From the NCBI RefSeq assembly GCF_020184175.1, contig NC_065531.1:6283213-6347212 (forward strand): DNA of 64,000 nucleotides, given 5' to 3'. Both the position numbers and the translations under genes were made by a program. The notes under the pieces were generated by a model. That model was not told where the DNA came from. It saw nothing but the letters and a program-made list of their open reading frames with translations, and searched no databases. Position 1 is the first letter of the stretch. Each line of letters opens with the position of its first letter. Source of the stretch: Aphis gossypii. Lineage: Eukaryota > Arthropoda > Insecta > Hemiptera > Aphididae. Shown here piece by piece: positions 12,573-25,600 of the stretch.

Positions 12573-15500
12573 ATTGTTACACTATTGTCTGCTGCAAGCT
12601 GCGACGTCCCTACCTGTTTTCAGTATTTTTTTTCACTTATCCTCCATATGATATGCGATCGTATGTTTACACAAGCTTACGGGTCACCGATAATCCAAAT
12701 AGATTAAAAAAGACATATTTTTAGGGGTCTCTGTGTATTATGTACATGGGGTACCCCAGCTATATACTACCGCTGCATTGCAGACGCGAACGGTATGTCG
12801 GGTCGTCGAGGCGAATACGACGCTACGGCCGAAATCTGCTATTATTATTATTTCATTATTGTTGTTATATATTATGGTACATACCTCTATCTGCATGTTA
12901 TCATACTGTAAGAGGAGACACATCTCATATATACGCATGAACAAATATACTTATAATAGTATATAGGTACACATAGGAACTCGTATTGTTCGCGGGCGGA
13001 GCGCGTCGCCAAAGTTATGACGTTCGTTTTTATTGTGCGTAAACTAAATCCCCTATAAGATCGTATGCTGTTTTTTTTATTTAATACAACTCGAAAAAAA
13101 AACGTATAATATACGGACCGTGTGTTCGTCTTCGTTTTCTTTATTCCTTTTAGTGTTTCGCCCACTGTCATCAGAACGGTTGCAGAACGTTTGCATTTTT
13201 AAAATTGCACACAAAAATATTTACGAGTTACCATATATATATAAATACACAATATAGTATTATATTTCTTGTAATATATATATGTATAATATATTACAAA
13301 ATAAACAAACACGTGGCTTATTACGAGCGTCGGCATAAATTTCACTTTGATATGGCCGCGCACACTATACACAAATACATTCTTTCGACCGCGTAATTAT
13401 TTGCAAACGCTGCATCTGATGCTGGCACATATCGTGTCGTTAGCTGTTGTTTCGATATCGCTGTCATCAAATTTGCTGATTTTGGTTTTTGATTGTGTTA
13501 TTCACTATGCGCGTTTGTCGTCATTAAACTACGAAAGACGGGCTGCCTATGCTATCATTGTCAGGTCACAGGAATAAGCGATAATATCATAATGTATAAT
13601 ACGGAACACGCAGAACTACGGTCGGTTTTAATAATAATAAAGAGATGATCATAATATTAAAAACGCACATCGTGTATAATAATCATAACCAAAGTATGAA
13701 GAGATGTAAAAATAATCCTCGTCGAAGATACGTATAACACTCGTCATTTCCAGTTGAAGATCTTTCGCCATTTATATAGATAGATAAATAAATACTTGTG
13801 TGATAAAAGTCTACATAATGGACCGCAGATTATCTAGAAATATGTATTCAGGTAGGTATTATGGTGGAGTGGCGAAGTAGCGTAAAATATCAACGCCCAA
13901 CAATAATGCGATTTGCCGCTAGAGATTTATACTAAAGTGTTTTTGTTCTCCGTAATATTGTACGTACACATAGCTACCGCACCACATGAGAGTAGTTTTG
14001 TCTTATGGTTGAGAACTCCTAACAGGAGAAACGTGACAAAGATTTACGAGACTGATGAACTCAGTCAGTGATTGGCGAATATTAAAATTATATCCAGTTG
14101 ATTAAAAATAATAATAATATCTGAATAGAAAAACGAACGTAATTATCGTTGTTTTCAATAAATTTTGAAGAGAATAATAATAATATAATGCTGATGCTTG
14201 TATGAAGTAAGCACACCGGTTTCATTATCGTTATTATTATACATTTTTTTTCTACTTTACCATAAAAGTCCTGAAGCATAAAAACATATATACAATCTAT
14301 ATAGGTACGTAGTAGACGCGGTTCGTCGGTAAAACGAGTTCTTCCGATGATTAGCTCTGGCTTATTTTTCCTTTCATAAATATTAATAGAAAATTATACT
14401 TAAGTAACTGCATTTTTCTTTTGCTTTTTGCGCGTAAGATATCATAGTTGTTATTGGGTACTTATTATTATTACTTATCATTCGCTATAATAATATATTT
14501 ATATGTGTTATGTATTCAATCAATGGATGTATTACTTTTTTTTCCTAAACGTCGCCGACCGCCACGACATACGTGACTTCCTAGCGTGGTAGGTAGGTAT
14601 ATAGTTTCCATCTGAGTAGAGTAAAATATAACAATTTATGTATTATATTATTTTGAGTAGGAATTTTTATCAAATTACTCTTGCGTGTGAATGTTACTAA
14701 CTGAGATTTTTTAAAAAAAAAAATTGTCTACCTAGCACCGAAAATCCGGTGGATCACGGATTATTATTGTGTGACGCGTTCCGCGACCGATTTGATAATC
14801 CCTCAGATTACTATTATATATTATTATTATTATAATACCTACCTCCTATAATATAGTACGTGATTACGGCCGCGAATAATATTGTTCCATGACAATTTAT
14901 TCTCGTTAAAAATATAAATAAATAAAATACAAGACAGCTCGCATAATATTTTGAAACAGGGTCGTAAATTTTTCGCGGAACGTTTCCATAGACGATATTA
15001 TACGTGTAAGTTGTGTGCGTATTATACGCTTGTGTAGGTATTATACGATAATACACGCTTGTATTTAATTTATTGTAATATTATTACTTTTGAGTTTGGC
15101 GTCGGTGGTGGCAATTTTAAACTACTGTAAATGCGTATGCGGACGACACGATGACGGCTACAGATTTCCATTTTATTGCCGACGCTTCGTTAAAAATGTT
15201 GTTGGAAATGAATTTGTGAAGGTATCGTTGATTTTGCGTCATATTATACTTATATATACAATATACATAATACATAATATATTATTACTATTATTATATT
15301 AATGATATTATTATTATTATATTATATTCGCGATAATCCGTAAAAATGTCGTCGCGTTTGTGTCCTTGAGGTCAGAACCGTGCGGACGGACGTTCCGGTT
15401 CAATCGATTATAATACTTTAATAACCGCTGGGCGGTCTTTTATTCTCTTGTAAGCAGACGGTTATTTTTCCTTTAATATAGGATTTATAAAATATACGAA

Positions 15501-16569
15501 CGAGAAAATACGTGTTTCTAAATTAATATAACTGTGGGTACGACGACGGACGAATATCCCTCAAACAAACACCGATGGGAAATATTTACAAAAGGCATTT
15601 TATATTATATAATATATAATAATGATCATCTCTTTTAATGGTAACGTTTTTAGATTGTAGTTTAAGCCGCGAGGTATTATATTTATGCAGGACAATCCTC
15701 TATATATTCTGTTTATAATTTATATACTCTATATATACCTAACCTAATATTATACGTCCATTGGCTCGACTGGCGATTATTTCTGAAAATATAATATAAA
15801 CGATGTGTTTAATTTGATTTTTCCTTAACATTCTTAATATAATATGGATTGGTATAATATTATGCAAAAAAATAATATTAATATAATATTATAGTTACCA
15901 AACTATCACCCTTTAGGTTAGTACAGTTAATTCTTATAATTGATTAAAACAAGCCTAACGTTTTCATAAACAATCGCTAGTACACCTAGGGTACAACGTT
16001 ATGATACATAGGAATTGAATTGTATATCATTATAATGATAACGCTATGATTTTGATAATTAAAAGTACCGAGATACATATAAATAGTAAGGAGAGAAATA
16101 GGACAGGATTATAAACAAACCTAAATTGAATAAATTCGAAAAACAAGATTGTATACCAAGGCACTTTGATATTGTTATATTTTTGAAATCAAAAGATGCT
16201 AATAATATAAAGATGGGTTGAGTTTGTAGTAAGGAGAGAGTTGATAAAGAATACCGTGAGTTTTTTTTATTAGGATTATAATGAGTATTGGATGATTATT
16301 GTTTCAGCGTTTGAGAAGAGATTTATTGTGTTTGGATATCCTTTAAAACGTAGTTAAATATTATTATCTATAGAAAATTGAATTTACTACAACTTTTCTT
16401 ATGTACAGTTTTCTGATTAACAAGATGATATTATCAACAAAATTTGTAAATAATATTATAATATTAAGATTTGAATTTTGGAAAATAATCTCCTGGATTC
16501 TGCTAGTGCGTGCACTGTGTGTATTACATAATATTGATCGTTGTCTATATCGTTTTTGCGTTTCTGCAG

Positions 16570-17154
16570 GACGTGGGTTGTCAAGAAGCATGTTCGTTCC
16601 ACGACTGGCACGGTGGGTCACAACCCAGCCCCGTTGTGGAGGCTCGAGGAGAAAGAGCGCTGACCATCGAGTCGGGCACGCTGCGTTGGCCACGGCCAGC
16701 CGATTTGCAAGAACCATCCTCACAACGTCTCGTTTACGTGATCATGCGGCGCCGAGACCCAGGAACCAGGCGCTCGTGGTCCCAATTGGGCCAGACGCCA
16801 GGCTACAAGGCTCGCCTGCCCAAAACAACGGCGCCATGGACAGTTCGCGTGCTCGCAGTTTCTGCGGAAGGTCTGGTGACCATCTTCAGCCCGGCACCGG
16901 TCTCCTCCACGTCCGTTCTACGGGTTCCTGTTGAATCCGTTGCCGCTAGAGGTGCGACAGACGACGCCTCACCACCACAAGAGCTTGCAGCCACTCCACC
17001 ACCCACACTGTCTTCTCCGACGGCTACTGCCGTTTTACACGACCTTCGCGACGCCGACATCATCATTAGGAGCCTTGGTCGCGACCAGATACTCGGCATT
17101 CGTTTACCGCTGGCCGCCAAGTCGGCCTCCCAAGAAGAGTCTCTCCGTCTAATG
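16570..17154 (+). CDS. Exon (585 nt): end of cysteine module plus fibronectin type III-like domain
   Basis: This phase-0 exon encodes 195 residues. Its acceptor is TTTCTGCAG and its donor is ATG|GTGAGT. It opens DVGCQEACSFHDW, finishing the cysteine module begun at 3664. A fibronectin-III-like domain follows at about residues 33-105. It shows TLRWPRP as the B-strand tryptophan, LVYVIMRRRD as the C strand with Tyr, SWSQLGQTPGY, then WTVRVLAVSAEG ahead of SPAP, which matches the F-strand 'V.AV...G...SP' signature. The last 90 residues are Pro/Thr/Ser/Ala-rich with a hydrophobic patch (ADIIIRSLGRDQILGIRL), possibly a decayed or divergent second beta-sandwich. GC content and codon use differ sharply from the AT-rich surroundings, as expected of a true exon. 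I infer an extracellular ligand-binding or adhesion role. The ortholog is not recognised. Confidence 0.85.
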
Positions 17155-20100
17155 GTGAGTAGAACTTGTAGTCATAATCTATACATTTAAATATTCGATC
17201 TGCTAGATGAAATTTACTGAAACGCATTGATAACTTGGTAGAATTTTTTTTTCACACTTGTTGACAACTGAAAATCTTCATAACATTACGTATTTTTCGG
17301 ATAATAAATCGAAAGTGAGCCGTTTGAATATAATATGGAAATATTTACGATTTATCAAGAACCGTCTCTATATACGGGTGAAAAATATCATATGGTGCCA
17401 GTTACGGCTAAAAAAATAAAATAAGCCAAAAATTATCCTTCACCGTGACGGTCTGTGCTTTGCATAATTTAGTAGTATATATTATATAGAGCTCACCTAA
17501 CGTCGCAAAAAGGACGTGGATTGATGAGAGTGAGATCCACGTGACGACGATGTTATAATATTATATATAGTCCAGAATCTCCCTCTCGGATTGATGATGA
17601 CTTACTCCGTGCATAGTTGCGCGTCGTATATCATACAATATATACGACCATGTACATACTCGATGATATACCTATATATTATGAAAATATATGTGCCATA
17701 AAGGAAAATATGAATATTTGTTACGCGGGGCACGTTGCGCCCCCGCCTGGCCCGGAGTGGGTTCGTAGCCTGTCGTTTCGCTTTCCTATTCGTACGCACG
17801 TACGCACGCGATAGACTGTATATAGGATGAAAAATAATAATAACAATAAAAATAAAAACAAAACCTAAATAAACCCACGACCATTTGTGACGTGTCTATC
17901 GATCGATTTTCTGCGCAGATTCATTCGTTCAACATATTTTTTCCTTTGACGAGTATAATATACCTACGGATTACAGTCCAAAATTTGTTCGTTATTTTCA
18001 TTATTATTTTCTATTCCACGCGTGCGACATAAAAATGTACCTAACTATATATGTATGTTCACCGCCATAGGTAACTGCTTATATCTATATTTATATGTAT
18101 GTATACGTATATGTGCGCAAGTGTATTACACGAACATTTTTTTGTCATCTCATTGTGCATTCCGTTATGATGATGATAATAATAATAATATAATAATAGA
18201 TACGCGTTTTAACGAACCAGAAAATTACGATTGTATAGTATATGAGTGCGGAGGTGGTTTTTTTTCGTTTTGTTTAGCACGCAGCTCGTTAAAACGACGA
18301 AACAATAATCAGTGTAAATCAAATCCGTCGTCGTACTTTTTTTTTGTTCTCAAATCCTAAAGACAAAATCGTCTCCGCGGACCACAATATAGTATCTTAT
18401 AGTGCACCAAATCCGGCGGCCTTGCCGACAACTATCAGTTAAGGCGTGACAGTAATAAACTAATGAACTAATGAGCCATATTAATTAATATTAAAGTAGT
18501 GTGAACCACCTATAAAATTGAAGAATACCACAGCATATAGAAAAATTTGTAGTGATCTAGCGATACATAATGATAAGTGGTGATCTATGATCGGATTCAT
18601 TGAAATTATTAATCTAAATAAAATAATAATAAAAATAGCACAGATAAGTCTAATTTATTGGTTACCATCGGGTCTTATGTGTTATTAATAATACTATGTT
18701 ATATACTGATATCACATTATAGTACCTACTTGTCGAATGACATAATATCTGGGACTTTGTATTCAGTATTCAATTTTTTTTTATAAATTAGAAAAGATAA
18801 TTAAAATTATCTTATACGAACAAAAATCAATTATTGCTTTATTAAAATAATGTAATAAAATATGAATTTTTAAACCTTTAATTTTAAACTTAATACTTTG
18901 TATACGAAGAAACGAAAAGCATCATATGAATAACTTTGTAATAAAATTCGAATTTCAAATGGGGGAATATTGCAGTTCCATAAGCCCTAAATAAAAACGA
19001 CTCTAGTGGCGATCGATCGTTTTCTTTGAATCACTGAGAACAGCATACTAGGTATATTATAGTTGATTATGTCATTGTATAACATTATTATGTATGCGAC
19101 ATCATTATTTTAAGAATGATCCGATTGAAGGAATAAAAGTCCGACTTTTGTACCGTTACTGCAGCGCAGGCTAGTAGGAAATCAAAAGATCGTCCCCATG
19201 TCCGGGAATAAAAGCCACGTCAATCTTTTTCACTTGAACCAGAAAATCGTTTGAAACACGATACGTTATGATAGAATTATTATTATTTGAACACCTTGTG
19301 GTCTCCGTCACCTCCGCGTGCGAACGTATTATAATGATATAATACGTCATAATAATATGCCACGCTGAGCAACAGAAAATAAATTATATTTTACAATATA
19401 AAACGCGGGCGGACTGCGTGTCGACTTTGCGGCCCGCGGGACAATAAAAACGGTAAATTGAGCTGTAAATTCTTATAATAATAATAATAACGATAATAAA
19501 AACTCCCAGTAAACAACGACCGTAAAGTATCGCGCGTAACGACTTTGTTACGTCGGCACCTGTAATAATATATATTATTAAGATTATTGTTTTTCCACCT
19601 TCCCTACAATATCGCAATGATTCCGAATAAGAACCATATCGTCACGATGTACAATAATATAATATTCTCTTGAATTAATTCGCCCTATACCGGCGCGATA
19701 CACACACACATAATATTTATATATAAAATACTGTCGTCAGCCACGTGATTTCGTTATGATATTATTATGGTAATATAATATATTATTATTATTGTTGTTA
19801 TTATTATTTTAGTAATTGTTTACTCACTCTCGTCTCGTTGTCGGCTGTTGCGGCAAAATGAATAGGCTCTTCCGCGTATAATATATTGTATAATATACAC
19901 CCATAGTTGCGCGTGAGAAATTCGACACCTGCGATACGCACCAGCGTCAACGCTGCTGCCACCGCCGCCGTCGTTCCCCACGGCCGACCGATAATAATAT
20001 TAATAATTGGCTCGGTCTCTCGCCCGGTTCACGTGAGTGCGCCTCCCCCGTCGCTATGTTCATAATATGTATATATATATATTAGATACTATACTGCTAC

Positions 20101-20870
20101 ACGCGAGTATGATATTATAATAATGGTAATATTAATATTGAGCGCGAGCGTATATTAATCTAATTAAAGCACACACGTCCCCGTAAACGTGTGCGCAACA
20201 TAATACGCGTTCTAAATAATATTGTAACCGTCGTGAGCGCGTCACGCCGAAGCTGGGTCGTGTTTCCTGTACTACCTAACATAATAATATAATTATTACA
20301 TAATATGACGGGAAAAAGTGATTGTTTTCAGGAGTATCGTCGGATTAAAAAGTTCGATTGTGTTTTCGTTTCAGACACTTAATTTTTCGTATAACCGCAT
20401 CGGTTCGCTGTCGCCTGACCAATAATATGATTTATGTTGTTATATACATAAAATATAGATATAGGTACTTACTATAATTGACAGTTTGTAATTTGCGCCA
20501 AAGTTAGCATATTATAAATATAATATTGCACCCGTATATTAGGTTATTTGTATCGGTATCTTCGTTAACGACGAGAATCGACAACAATAATTTTTTTTAT
20601 AACTACCCGCCACCTTTTCTGATAATCATTACAAAATTTGAAGTCAAACTCAGTACATTTATTATATTAATTATTATAATATTGTAAAAATGTATGTTTT
20701 TCATAAACAATTGTTATTTTAGTTAGATAGCTTTAAAGTGAATCCCGTTGAACCGCTGGAATCTATTTAAGATTATTAGAATATTATCATATCTCATACT
20801 TTACTATCGAAAAAATAACAATTTCAAATTTTTTAGTAAATTACAAATCATATTTTTCATTACTAGATAT

Positions 20871-21412
20871 CTGGCACGTAGCCAGAAAATGTCTACTACG
20901 GGGCCAATAATTTTTAGCCCTTTTATCATTTTTTATAATTTTTCCCAATAAAATATTTGTAGTGGAGACCTTTATACTCACCATTAGGTGGTATGACGGG
21001 ATGTAATACAAAGAATCGTATTAATTTATAATTTACTTTTGGTTGGTAGTTGGTTTGGATTAAAAAAAAAATTACCTATTTTTGTAATATATTTTTCATG
21101 TTATGAAAAATAAATATACCTTCATATTTAAAATATAATAGCTAATTCAATTACAATTTTCTAAGTCTATTACAAAAATTAATTCATATCTAAATACTAA
21201 TAAAAAATAATAATGATTATTAATTTTTAACATTTATTAAAATTGTTATATACAAACTAAAATTTACTACAGAAAATTGCACTTACAAATAATACATGAA
21301 TCAACATAAATGCATTTTCACATTTTCAATAATTGGTAAGTATAATTATATTTTGAATTTTGAGGAGGAACTGGACTAGATTACTCAGGCCCCCTGCTCA
21401 CGTACTTGCCAG
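20871..21412. mobile_element. Possible degraded non-autonomous DNA transposon
   Basis: The left boundary begins CTGGCACGTAGCCAG. The right boundary, read on the opposite strand, begins CTGGCAAGTACGTGAGCAGG. The ends are imperfect inverted repeats, and GGGGCC/GGCCCC blocks follow just inside. The 'ctggcacgtagccag' type of terminus is common among degraded DNA transposons in animal genomes. No clear target-site duplication is visible: AGATAT lies before the element and AGATGT after it. No transposase ORF is present. Confidence 0.35.
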
Positions 21413-21730
21413 AGATGTTTTAAATTAGTAATTACACTATTGTACCTACATTATATATTTGAGACAATTTATACCGCGTACCTTAAGTAGCATATTATAA
21501 TAAACTTATGTTTTTTTTTGTACTTAAATATCGCGTAAAGAAATAATACAAAATAACACGTATATGGCAGCATAGCCGACCTTCGATCCGATGAATGCTC
21601 TCCGACGATCCTCCGCGGCGATTTCGATGGGCGCCACTTCGATCGGCCGCCAAATAATGCGCTTGTTATCTGATCGGACGAGGGTGAGAGAAAAATAAAA
21701 CGCGTCAACGGGCCGGTTATTGATTACGAT

Positions 21731-21754
21731 TATATATATATATATATATATATA
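21731..21754. repeat. (TA)n microsatellite
   Basis: About twelve TA units in a row. Confidence 0.9.
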
Positions 21755-22584
21755 TTGAATAGATACTATCGTATAATATCTTGGGCCAACACGCACCCAC
21801 GCACGCTACCCCCTCCCACGCACACTACCCCACCCGTGTCCAAACATTTTTGTATCCCATTAAAATATGTCTCGGGCGATCGAAAAACATTTTACGATAA
21901 TTCATTAAATCCCTCATACTGTATACATATATAAGTATATATTATACACTCGTATAAAAGTATTTGTGTATCTGCCTGGTATATACGAGAAGATAATATT
22001 CTGAAAAAAATCGTTTACAATACTGTAAAAGAACGATGAAAAGAATATATTATCACTCTCCCTTGTAAAATGTAAATAATAATAAATATTCGGAAGAAAT
22101 AACGATTATTCGGTGTCTCATATGCTGCGTGTGTGTTAAACGAAGCGGAGCCGAGAAAAATATGTGAATTTCAACTTCAATAAGAAATAATACATCCATT
22201 AAAATTCCATCGAGTTTTGAGTAAACGTTTACCGCTCTTTATCCAAATCGCGGGTGTCGTAGCCAAAATAATTGTTGAAATCGTTTTTCACTTTATTTCT
22301 ATGTTTTTGTCATCATAATATAAAAACGTAGCTAACCGTTATTTTGATTTTGTTTTCTTTTGTGAACGCTTGCACATAATAATTACCAAACAATTATTTA
22401 CAACAGACGAAAAAATCTTTAAAATATGAATACGTCATTCGTATATATAAAAAAAAAATAACTTTACAACGACGATGACGGAGACAGTACCTACGTCGGA
22501 GCTATTATGCTGTGTGATTTAAAAGGGTGAGACCAACATTTATAAGCGTCCAACACTCTCTGACGGCTTGTTTTTATATTTTAT

Positions 22585-22684
22585 NNNNNNNNNNNNNNNN
22601 NNNNNNNNNNNNNNNNNNNNNNNNNNNNNNNNNNNNNNNNNNNNNNNNNNNNNNNNNNNNNNNNNNNNNNNNNNNNNNNNNNNN
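22585..22684. other. Assembly gap (100 N)
   Basis: Exactly 100 N characters. This is a conventional placeholder for a gap of unknown length, so distances across it, including the 23-kb intron, are not reliable. The open frames that run through it are artefacts. Confidence 0.99.
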
Positions 22685-25600
22685 TCATAATATATATATA
22701 CATAATAGAATAATACTGCAGAATGTATTATTATTGAAAAAAAATATATGTCTATGAGCACTACGCCCTTTTATGCCTTACTGTTATATTATAATATATT
22801 AAATGGATTATACATAGGTAGGTACGTCGCGTAAACTTGATTTATTATTTAAAGTTAAAGGACTTAGGTGAAACTCGCGCGTTATCGATTTGCGAGGTAT
22901 GTGGTTGAATGCTGTTTGATCTTATATCAAAAAGAAATGATGTCCACTAATAGTTTAGGTTCCCTTTAATCTCATTACAAGATTTTGCATATTATACCAA
23001 GATTTAGCAAATAGTTTGCAAGTCCTTCAATATAGACCCAAAAACTGTGAGGAATTTATTGTGAAATTTTTTTATATTATTCACTGTCAATATTGAAAAT
23101 TAGGTTATAAGTTTACTTGTCATGGTCGAATTAACTTGAGAATTTTGTAAATAGATTTGCAAACTTGTTGTGTAAATGTTTTGAGACCGGTTTAAAAATA
23201 ATGGTTTAACATCAAAAAACTGAGTTATAAAGATTAAAGATAGTTACCTATATAATTCACAAAAGTTTACGATATCTTCTATAATATGCATTTGAAAATT
23301 GGAAAAAATAAACTAGCACATTTTTGAATAGTATTAACTCTATATATTTTGTTTTTTTTTCATGAAAATAGTTTTAGAAACTTTTAACGAAAGTCCAACA
23401 CATATAATTTTCTAATTTTGAAATTTAGATTGAGTCAAACTATAAATTAATAAGTAACAATATATAATAGGTAGCAAAATTCGTACTTTATATGTACTTA
23501 TGTTATGTATCTAAACATTATTATACTCTATATGTAATCGATTGCATATCCGCGATCTACAGTTATAACAATAATATTATTGATGTCGTTCGTGGTGGTT
23601 GTACAAAAAGAGCGATTTGTCATTTTCAAAGACAACGAGACGACGAAACAAAAGGTGATAATGACGCATCAGATAGTATGAAGATTTGGAGATAACATTG
23701 TCATGACGCGAAGACGTGTATAATTATTATAAGAGTGCCTCTTCGAAACATTACATTAATTATATACACTTAATAAGTACATAATAATATTATTATTGTT
23801 GTATTAAACAGCTACGTTATTAATTGTCGGTAACAAAATGCATTTTAATGCGAATTCCCGCCTCCGTATGGGCATTATAATATTACATTTCAAAAAACGG
23901 ATAACCCAACGGCGCGCGATGTATTTTTTTGATAACTTCAAACGCGAGGCTTCTTCACTCCAGTCGTCGAAGCAATATAGTAGGTAATAATAATAATTAA
24001 GGTTTTTATTTTAATACGAACGTTTCTTCGGTGCATTAACTATACTATATATTTACGCGCGTAATAACACATATATGATATAAAACGCGTATAACATGTA
24101 TGCTATATGCATTGTACGCTACTATTACTCCTCCTCCACTTCGACGTGTGATATTCCAAAAACATGTTTTCTGGTTTTAGTTCTCGTCACGCACGTAAAC
24201 CTATACCCACAACTGTAGTAAACACTCGTGTGTATCGTATATACGGTTGTCTTAAAAATGTTTTTATAATAATATATTATATCCACGGCAGGAACCTCGT
24301 CACTTTGACGATCTGCTCTTTTTCTTTTATTTCCGATTGAAATCCACCAACGTCAGAGGCCGAAAACGCATACAGGCTGTAATATATCACGCCGGCGAGT
24401 GCGGTTACAATAATTAAACGTTATTATTAAATTGTAGATATCCGAGTGCGGTAAATCAATCGGTTAATAACGGGTTGGCCGATTGACGGGAAATCATTGA
24501 TCGCTTGACGAATGCAACGTGTGTGCGCTCCGTAGGTGGTACAGAACTATAGACCTACGTCCATATAATCTACTATTATTATTTATTATATAGGTACAGA
24601 TTATACAGACTATAGACCGATATGGAGAAATTATTGGAAGAATGGATTTAAAAAAAAAATCACTCATACTCGTATAATGAGTATATAATTATGTATATAA
24701 TATAATATTATGATGCCATAAACAGCCTCGATATTAACGGGTATAATATGATGTACCATGATGTATCACCGCTAAAATAAAACTATAAATTGTAGATTTT
24801 CTAATAAACAACCGTGTTTAATATTGAGAATTTTTCACTCAACGTTAAATTTGTGAGTAAATTAGTGTTGTAATGTACTTATAATATTATACTTAAATAA
24901 ATGTCCTAATAATAACAATATAGTGGCTGTGTGGATGTACACGAAGATTAACTCTGCAGCGAAACACTGCATTTGTTTACAGATTATGATTTTTTGACTA
25001 TTTCATAGACCACGTTATTTATCAACAAAAGTATATATTTTTGCATTTACCTGTCGATGTTAGTTATTAATAATAATAATATATCATTAATCGTGTTAAA
25101 GTACATGCAAGTGACTTCGTATATAATGTATGCGTTTACTTGTGAGTAACATCTTAATCACCCAATGATTGGTATCTATATTGACTTAAATTATATGAAA
25201 AACTAAAAACCACACAAAACAATGAACTGAAAACATGCATTTTTATTTTAACAAAGAATAATAAAAAATCAATAGATAAAAATAATATAAATGATGGGGA
25301 GATATGAAACCCTTGTCTTTTTTTCGTGAGTTCACCACTATGTCATGCACATAATATTACTAATCTACCCTCGCGAGTCGTTGTAATATATCGATTGGCG
25401 TTCAACATCTCTATGATAAATATTTTTCTCTAATACATTATAGTATTATACAGATATAACTGGATTTGTAATTCGTTAACGCGGTTTTGTGTAAGTAATA
25501 GGTTTCGTACGATTAATCGTTTATCACTACTGATAACGGAAACCGTCCATGGCTGAGGGTGACGCTACGGACGACACGAGAAAACGCGATCCCCCTCACG

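Larger units (their letters stand above)
3733..16569 (+). other. Large intron (about 12.8 kb)
   Basis: It opens with GTAAGTAT and closes with TTTCTGCAG. The content is AT-rich with many TA/AAT microsatellites. Examples are GT repeats at about 9440-9458, AT repeats at 12178-12197, and adjoining (GAC)n and (AAT)n tracts at 12540-12572. Open segments inside it (for example 10915-11385 and 12147-12707) are made largely of Tyr/Ile/Arg codons from these repeats and have no domain logic, so I do not call them genes. Confidence 0.7.

Noticed and set aside
12147..12707. 186-codon + strand open frame, the second longest single-frame stretch
   Set aside because: It is built from (TA)n, (CGT)n, (GT)n and (GAC)n(AAT)n microsatellites, and its Asp/Asn and Tyr runs reflect repeats rather than protein coding.
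22527..22761. Open frames on both strands across the gap
   Set aside because: They are artefacts of reading through 100 N characters.
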